Positions 60,042 through 64,000 of a DNA stretch of 64,000 bases are shown here, one piece after another (position 1 is the first letter of the stretch; every line of letters starts with the position of its first letter). The DNA comes from Szabonella sp046295215 (lineage in GTDB: Bacteria > Pseudomonadota > Alphaproteobacteria > Rhodobacterales > Rhodobacteraceae): assembly GCA_046295215.1 (NCBI GenBank), contig JBKBNP010000008.1:1-64000 (forward strand). Direction: 5' to 3'. Under the pieces are notes generated by a model. That model was not told the origin of the DNA. It worked only from the letters and a program-made list of their open reading frames with translations, and did no database searches. Both the position numbers and the translations under genes were made by a program.

Positions 60042-60776
60042 ATGTCAGATGCAAAGATCAGACTCTATGTAGATCAGCCGCTCGGCCCGGGGCAACCCGT
60101 CGCGCTGAACGGCGATCAGGCGCATTACCTGTTTTCGGTGATGCGGCTGTCCAGGGGCGCACAGGTTCTGTTGTTCAACGGGCGGGATGGCGAATGGCGG
60201 GCCGAGGTAGCCGAGGCGGGCAAGCGCGGCGGTGTGCTGATATGCGCGGATCAAACGGCCCCCTTGCGGATGCCCCCCGATCTGTGGCTGCTCTTTGCCC
60301 CGATCAAAAAGGCGCGCACCGATTTCATCGTGGAAAAGGCGACCGAGATGGGGGCCGCGCGCATCCTTCCCGTCCAGACCCGCCACACCAATTCCGATCG
60401 CATCCGGCAGGATCGCCTGCAGGCCCATGCGGTCGAGGCCGCAGAACAATGCGGCGGAACCTTCGTGCCCGAGGTTGCCGGGTTGCAACCGCTTGACCGG
60501 GTCTTGGACAACTGGCCGGCGGACCGGCGGATCCTGTGGTGTGACGAACATCAGGCGGGGGAGCCGGTGACAATCGACGTGCTGGCCGCCCTTCCGCGCG
60601 GGCCATGGGCCCTCCTGATCGGCCCCGAGGGTGGGTTCGCGGTCAGCGAGCGTGATCGCCTCGCCACCCTGCCGCAGGTCGTTCGCGCCAGCCTCGGCCC
60701 TCGCATCCTGCGTGCCGATACGGCTGCGGTGGCGGCGCTGACGCTGTGGCAACTGGCGCAGGGGGACTGGGGATGA
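60042..60776 (+). CDS. rsmE: 16S rRNA m3U1498 methyltransferase RsmE
   Basis: 244 residues. An N-terminal PUA-like domain (RLYVDQPLGPGQPVALNGDQAHYLFSVMRL split in two) and a SPOUT methyltransferase with AEQCGGTFVPEV, LIGPEGGFAVSE and RILRADTAAVAAL forming the trefoil knot. Divergent from ubiA with only 11 bases between the two starts. Followed by a co-oriented membrane-protein gene overlapping its stop. Confidence 0.95.
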   Translation: MSDAKIRLYVDQPLGPGQPVALNGDQAHYLFSVMRLSRGAQVLLFNGRDGEWRAEVAEAGKRGGVLICADQTAPLRMPPDLWLLFAPIKKARTDFIVEKATEMGAARILPVQTRHTNSDRIRQDRLQAHAVEAAEQCGGTFVPEVAGLQPLDRVLDNWPADRRILWCDEHQAGEPVTIDVLAALPRGPWALLIGPEGGFAVSERDRLATLPQVVRASLGPRILRADTAAVAALTLWQLAQGDWG

Positions 60777-61336
60777 CGGGTTTGGGTCTGATCCGGCCCG
60801 AACTGCGCGCGGCCCTGCATCGCTGGCGCGAGGTGCTGGCCCTTGGCGCGCTGGCCCTGCCGGGGCTGTGGCTGGTCTGGCTCGGCGGGTTCCTGCTGTT
60901 GCCCCTTGGCATCCTGCTGGTCGCAGCCTCGCTGGTGCTGGCCCTTATTGCTGCGCGCCGGATGCGCTTTGCCCAGCCGGGGCAGGCCCCGGGCATGGTC
61001 GAGGTGGTCGAAGGCCAGATCGGCTATTTCGGCCCGGCTTTCGGGGGGCTGATCGCGATTGCCGATCTGGCGGAACTGCGGCTGGTCACCTCACGCGGCC
61101 GAAGGCTCTGGCGGCTTCAGGGAACGGAGGGGGACGCTCTCCTGATCCCGGTGGAGGCCGGGGGGGCTGCCGCCCTCTATGATGTCTTTGCAGCACTTCC
61201 GGGGATGGAGACGGGGCGGCTACTCGATGCGCTGGAAGGCCGCGAAACGCCCCTCGCCACAGGCAACCTGCCGCGCCTGCAATCGGTTGACAGCCGCGTG
61301 ATCTGGCGCCGCCCCGCGCGTGCGGTCTTGACTTGA
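60773..61336 (+). CDS. Predicted membrane protein of unknown function
   Basis: 187 residues. Two transmembrane helices near the start (ALGALALPGLWLVWLGGFLLLP and ILLVAASLVLALIAA), then a soluble domain with MVEVVEGQIGYFGPAFGG and IADLAELRLVTSRGRRLWRLQ, resembling a PH-like membrane-associated beta fold. ATGA overlap with rsmE. No family name. Confidence 0.82.
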   Translation: MTGLGLIRPELRAALHRWREVLALGALALPGLWLVWLGGFLLLPLGILLVAASLVLALIAARRMRFAQPGQAPGMVEVVEGQIGYFGPAFGGLIAIADLAELRLVTSRGRRLWRLQGTEGDALLIPVEAGGAAALYDVFAALPGMETGRLLDALEGRETPLATGNLPRLQSVDSRVIWRRPARAVLT

Positions 61337-61394
61337 CCGCGCCAAGGCGACAGGTCTGAGCGCCGAAACCCGAACCCTGACCGGAGCGCCCCAG

Positions 61395-62741
61395 ATGTCC
61401 ATTCCCCAGTCCGGCGGCGGCCCGATCGAAAGCTTCGATCAGCTTGCCGCCTATATGGAAACGGGCTGCAAACCCGCCTCCGAGTTCCGCATCGGCACCG
61501 AACATGAGAAATTCGGATTTCTCACCGACAGCCTCGCGCCCCTGCCCTATGACGGTCCGCGGTCCATCCGCGCCCTGATGGAAGGGCTGCGCGACCGCTT
61601 CGGCTGGACCCCGGTCGAAGAACAGGGCCATCTGATCGGCCTCACGCGCGAGGGCGCGAATGTCAGCCTTGAACCGGGCGGGCAGTTCGAACTGTCGGGG
61701 GCACCGCTGGAAACCCTGCATGAAACAGCGGCGGAATTCGACAGCCACATGGCCGAGGTGCGCGAGATTGCCGATCCGATGGGTGTGGCGTTCCTCGGCA
61801 TCGGGGCGGCCCCCGTCTGGCGGCATGAGGATATGCCGCGGATGCCGAAAGGCCGCTACCGTTTGATGACCGATTACATGGGGCGCGTCGGCACCCATGG
61901 CACGCAGATGATGTATCGCACTTCGACAGTGCAGGTGAATCTCGATTTCGCCTCCGAGGCGGACATGGTGAAGAAACTGCGCGTGGCGCTGGCGCTGCAA
62001 CCTGTTGCAACTGCCCTCTTCGCCTCCTCGCCGTTTTTCGAGGGACAGTCCAACGGGCATCGCAGCTGGCGCTCGCGCATCTGGCGCGGGCTCGACGACA
62101 GCCGGACGGGGATGCTGCCCTTCGTGTTCGAGGAGGGCATGGGGTTCCAGCGCTATGTCGACTGGGTTCTCGATGTGCCGATGTATTTCGTCTATCGCGA
62201 CGGCAAATATATCGACGCGCTGGGACAAAGCTTCCGCGCTTTCCTCAAGGGGGAACTGCCCGCCCTGCCCGGCGAGAAGCCGACCCTGTCGGACTGGGCC
62301 GACCATATGACCACCGTTTTCCCCGAGGCGCGGGTCAAGAAATATATCGAGATGCGCGGCGCCGATTGCGGGGATCGCGCGCATATCCTGGCACTGCCCG
62401 CCTTCTGGGTGGGGTTGATGTATGACGGCTCCGCGCTGGAGGCGGCCTGGGATCTGGTCAAGGGCTTCGACGCGGAAACGCGCGAGGGCCTGCGCATCGC
62501 CGCCTCGGTCGCGGCCCTTCGGGGGGAGGCGGGCGGCGTGGCCCTGCAGGATCTCGCACGGGAAGCGGTCAACCTCGCGCATGCCGGATTGACGGCCCGT
62601 GGTCTGGGGGAGGAGGCCCTTCTGGCCCCTCTCCACGACAACCTCGCAACCGGTCAGGTGCAGGCAGACCGCCATCTGGCCGCAGCAGAGGCCAATCCGG
62701 GCGCAGGGCCCGCCGCGCTCTACCAGTCCGCGCGCCTCTGA
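61395..62741 (+). CDS. gshA: Glutamate--cysteine ligase (alphaproteobacterial/plant-type)
   Basis: 448 residues. First step of glutathione synthesis. EFRIGTEHEKFGF (the N-terminal Glu block), EEQGHLIGLTREGANVSLEPGGQFELSGA split across 75-100, RTSTVQVNLDFASE and FRAFLKGELPAL are visible; the sequence fits the alphaproteobacterial and plant class rather than the E. coli GshA class. ATG at 61395 after GGAGCGCCCC. Full length. Confidence 0.95.
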   Translation: MSIPQSGGGPIESFDQLAAYMETGCKPASEFRIGTEHEKFGFLTDSLAPLPYDGPRSIRALMEGLRDRFGWTPVEEQGHLIGLTREGANVSLEPGGQFELSGAPLETLHETAAEFDSHMAEVREIADPMGVAFLGIGAAPVWRHEDMPRMPKGRYRLMTDYMGRVGTHGTQMMYRTSTVQVNLDFASEADMVKKLRVALALQPVATALFASSPFFEGQSNGHRSWRSRIWRGLDDSRTGMLPFVFEEGMGFQRYVDWVLDVPMYFVYRDGKYIDALGQSFRAFLKGELPALPGEKPTLSDWADHMTTVFPEARVKKYIEMRGADCGDRAHILALPAFWVGLMYDGSALEAAWDLVKGFDAETREGLRIAASVAALRGEAGGVALQDLAREAVNLAHAGLTARGLGEEALLAPLHDNLATGQVQADRHLAAAEANPGAGPAALYQSARL

Positions 62742-62754
62742 TCGCCGACAAGTC

Positions 62755-62821
62755 GGGGGCTGTCTGCCCCCTTGGCGCGTGCCGCACCAATTCCCCCCGA
62801 GGATATTTCCAGACAGAAAAA
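62755..62821 (-). repeat. Dispersed modular repeat (minus strand copy)
   Basis: On the minus strand: box ending TTTCTGTCTGGAAATATCCTC from 62821, hairpin 1 TTGGTGCG-GCA-CGCGCCAA (one T-G pair; 62772-62790), hairpin 2 GGGGGC-AGACA-GCCCCC (62755-62771). Convergent partner of the copy at 62871. Confidence 0.75.
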
Positions 62822-62870
62822 GTAGCCGCCGTCCATCCCGGCAACTGGGCAGAGGCGCCCTGGATCACAG

Positions 62871-62943
62871 TTTTTTCTGTCCGGAAATATCCTCGGGGGT
62901 GAGGATTTGCCCCTGGCAAATCCGAGGGGGCAGACAGCCCCCT
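62871..62943 (+). repeat. Dispersed modular repeat (plus strand copy)
   Basis: Box TTTTTTCTGTCCGGAAATAT then CCTCGGGGGTGA, hairpin 1 GGATTTGCC-CCT-GGCAAATCC (9 bp; 62903-62923), hairpin 2 AGGGGGC-AGACA-GCCCCCT (62925-62943). It lies between gshA and the convergent rimO, so it probably ends transcription from both sides. Confidence 0.8.
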
Positions 62944-62955
62944 CGCCCCGGGCGG

Positions 62956-64000
62956 TCAGACGCGGTGCCCCCACAGATCATAGTCGCCCGCCTCGTCCAC
63001 CTTGACGGTCACCAGATCACCGGGTGTCAGATCCTCGAACCCTTCGTCGATGAAAAGATTTCCGTCGATTTCAGGCGCATCCGCCATGGTCCGGCAGGTC
63101 GCGCCCTCTCCGTCCACCGCATCGACCAGAACCTGCAGGGTCTGCCCGACCTTCGCCGCCAGTTTCGCCTCTGAAATCGCCTGCGCCTTTTGCATGAAAC
63201 GGTCCCAGCGGTCCTGCTTCACCTCCTCGGGCACATGGTCGGGCAGCGCGTTGGACCGCGCACCCGCGACGTTTTCATATTGGAAACACCCCACCCGGTC
63301 CAGTTGCGCCTCGTCCAGCCAGTCAAGCAGGGTCTGGAATTCCGCCTCCGTTTCACCGGGATAGCCGACGATGAAGGTCGAGCGCAGGGTGATGTCGGGG
63401 CAGACCGACCGCCAGGCCATGATTTCGTCCAGCGTGCGCGCGGCGGCGGCGGGGCGGGCCATGCGGCGCAGCGTTTCGGGATGGGCATGCTGGAAGGGAA
63501 TATCGAGATAGGGCAGCACCAGACCCTCGGCCATCAGCGGGATCAGGTCGCGCACATGGGGATAGGGATAGACGTAATGCAGCCGCACCCAGGCACCGAG
63601 GCTGCCCAGATCGCGGGCCAGATCGGTGATATGGGCGCGATGCTCGCGCCCGTCCCGGCCTGCTGTCACGGCATGTTTCACATCCACGCCATAGGCAGAT
63701 GTATCCTGGCTGATGACGAGAAGTTCCTTGACCCCGCTTTCGACCAGCTTTTCCGCCTCGCGCATCACCGCATGGGCGGGGCGCGACACCAGCCTGCCGC
63801 GCATGTCGGGGATGATGCAGAAGCGGCACTTGTGGTTGCAGCCCTCGGAAATCTTCAGATAGCTGTAATGGCGCGGCGTCAGTCTGACGCCGGTGGCCGG
63901 CATCAGGTCGATGAAGGGATCGGGGCTTGGCGGCACGGCGACATGCACCGCATCCAGCACCTGTTCGTATTGATGCGGCCCTGTCACCGCCAGCACCTTG
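62956..64000 (-). CDS. rimO: Ribosomal protein S12 methylthiotransferase RimO (5' end beyond the window)
   Basis: The visible 348 residues cover part of the N-terminal MTTase domain, the radical-SAM core and the C-terminal TRAM domain. The [4Fe-4S] cysteines are in SEGCNHKCRFCIIPD (CxxxCxxC), followed by DTSAYGVD and YVYPYPHVRDL; the TRAM region is near DGNLFIDEGFEDLTPGD. RimO thiomethylates an aspartate of ribosomal protein S12. The first about 100 residues, with three more cysteines, lie off the right edge. Confidence 0.95.
   Translation of the reverse strand, partial: KVLAVTGPHQYEQVLDAVHVAVPPSPDPFIDLMPATGVRLTPRHYSYLKISEGCNHKCRFCIIPDMRGRLVSRPAHAVMREAEKLVESGVKELLVISQDTSAYGVDVKHAVTAGRDGREHRAHITDLARDLGSLGAWVRLHYVYPYPHVRDLIPLMAEGLVLPYLDIPFQHAHPETLRRMARPAAAARTLDEIMAWRSVCPDITLRSTFIVGYPGETEAEFQTLLDWLDEAQLDRVGCFQYENVAGARSNALPDHVPEEVKQDRWDRFMQKAQAISEAKLAAKVGQTLQVLVDAVDGEGATCRTMADAPEIDGNLFIDEGFEDLTPGDLVTVKVDEAGDYDLWGHRV

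Overview
The window reads as chromosomal DNA of an alphaproteobacterium of the Rhodobacteraceae (Rhodobacter/Paracoccus/roseobacter group). The evidence is GC-rich coding with strong third-position bias, an ethylmalonyl-CoA pathway pair (mesaconyl-CoA hydratase and a malyl-CoA lyase/thioesterase homologue), an sdhCDAB operon close to mdh, a Pha/Mnh antiporter operon with a fused A+B subunit, a bacterial ALDH16, and TIGR02300, ClpS and UbiA homologues of alphaproteobacterial type. No assignment below genus-group level is possible from this window alone.

Positions 1-17.5 kb look accessory. They hold the start of an IS3-family element (1-120), a complete IS66-family element (379-2884), a carbohydrate catabolic locus that is visibly less GC-rich than the rest, and then eroded fragments of a helicase/nuclease and a tyrosine integrase against a CAT-anticodon tRNA gene (17497-17573). 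The catabolic locus has two divergent operons. The leftward one encodes a regulator, an SDR, an M24-fold protein, two more SDRs and an FMN-dependent 2-hydroxyacid dehydrogenase. The rightward one encodes an RbsB-type binding protein, an SDR, two RbsC-type permeases, an RbsA-type ATPase and an FAH-family hydrolase. The gene set fits a non-phosphorylated pathway in which a 2-keto-3-deoxy sugar acid is oxidised and cleaved to pyruvate plus a 2-hydroxyacid such as L-lactate, which the FMN enzyme could oxidise. Sugar-acid dehydratase and lactonase genes are not in the window. The predicted regulator is the most unusual protein here: a winged-helix domain fused to a full-size ABC-type solute-binding domain with no signal peptide. 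A large inverted repeat between the divergent operons is its likely operator.

From 17.6 kb onward the content is core-like. 17.7-21.0 kb: deoC and ALDH16. 21.1-27.0 kb: pha antiporter operon. 27.3-35 kb: DMT exporter, tRNA-Ala, FYDLN protein, YgjP-like peptidase, a GntR regulator with deoD, a divergent SHMT-like PLP enzyme, an aldo/keto reductase and a DUF1989 protein. 35-39.5 kb: sdhCDA-(three small exported proteins)-sdhB with a striking double palindrome upstream. 39.6-45.5 kb: TorF-type porin, the mcl2-nnrU-DUF1737-mch operon, a TSUP permease and mdh. 45.6-64 kb: envelope and housekeeping genes (DUF2254, M48 lipoprotein, RsmC-like methyltransferase, clpS, HAD hydrolase, DacC-type carboxypeptidase with SPOR domain, algH, DsbD-domain protein, OmpA-family protein, ubiA, rsmE, gshA and a partial rimO).

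A dispersed modular intergenic element (conserved AAATAYCTC box, hairpin of variable sequence, conserved G/C hairpin) occurs at several gene ends. Its first hairpin is preserved in structure although its sequence differs from copy to copy.
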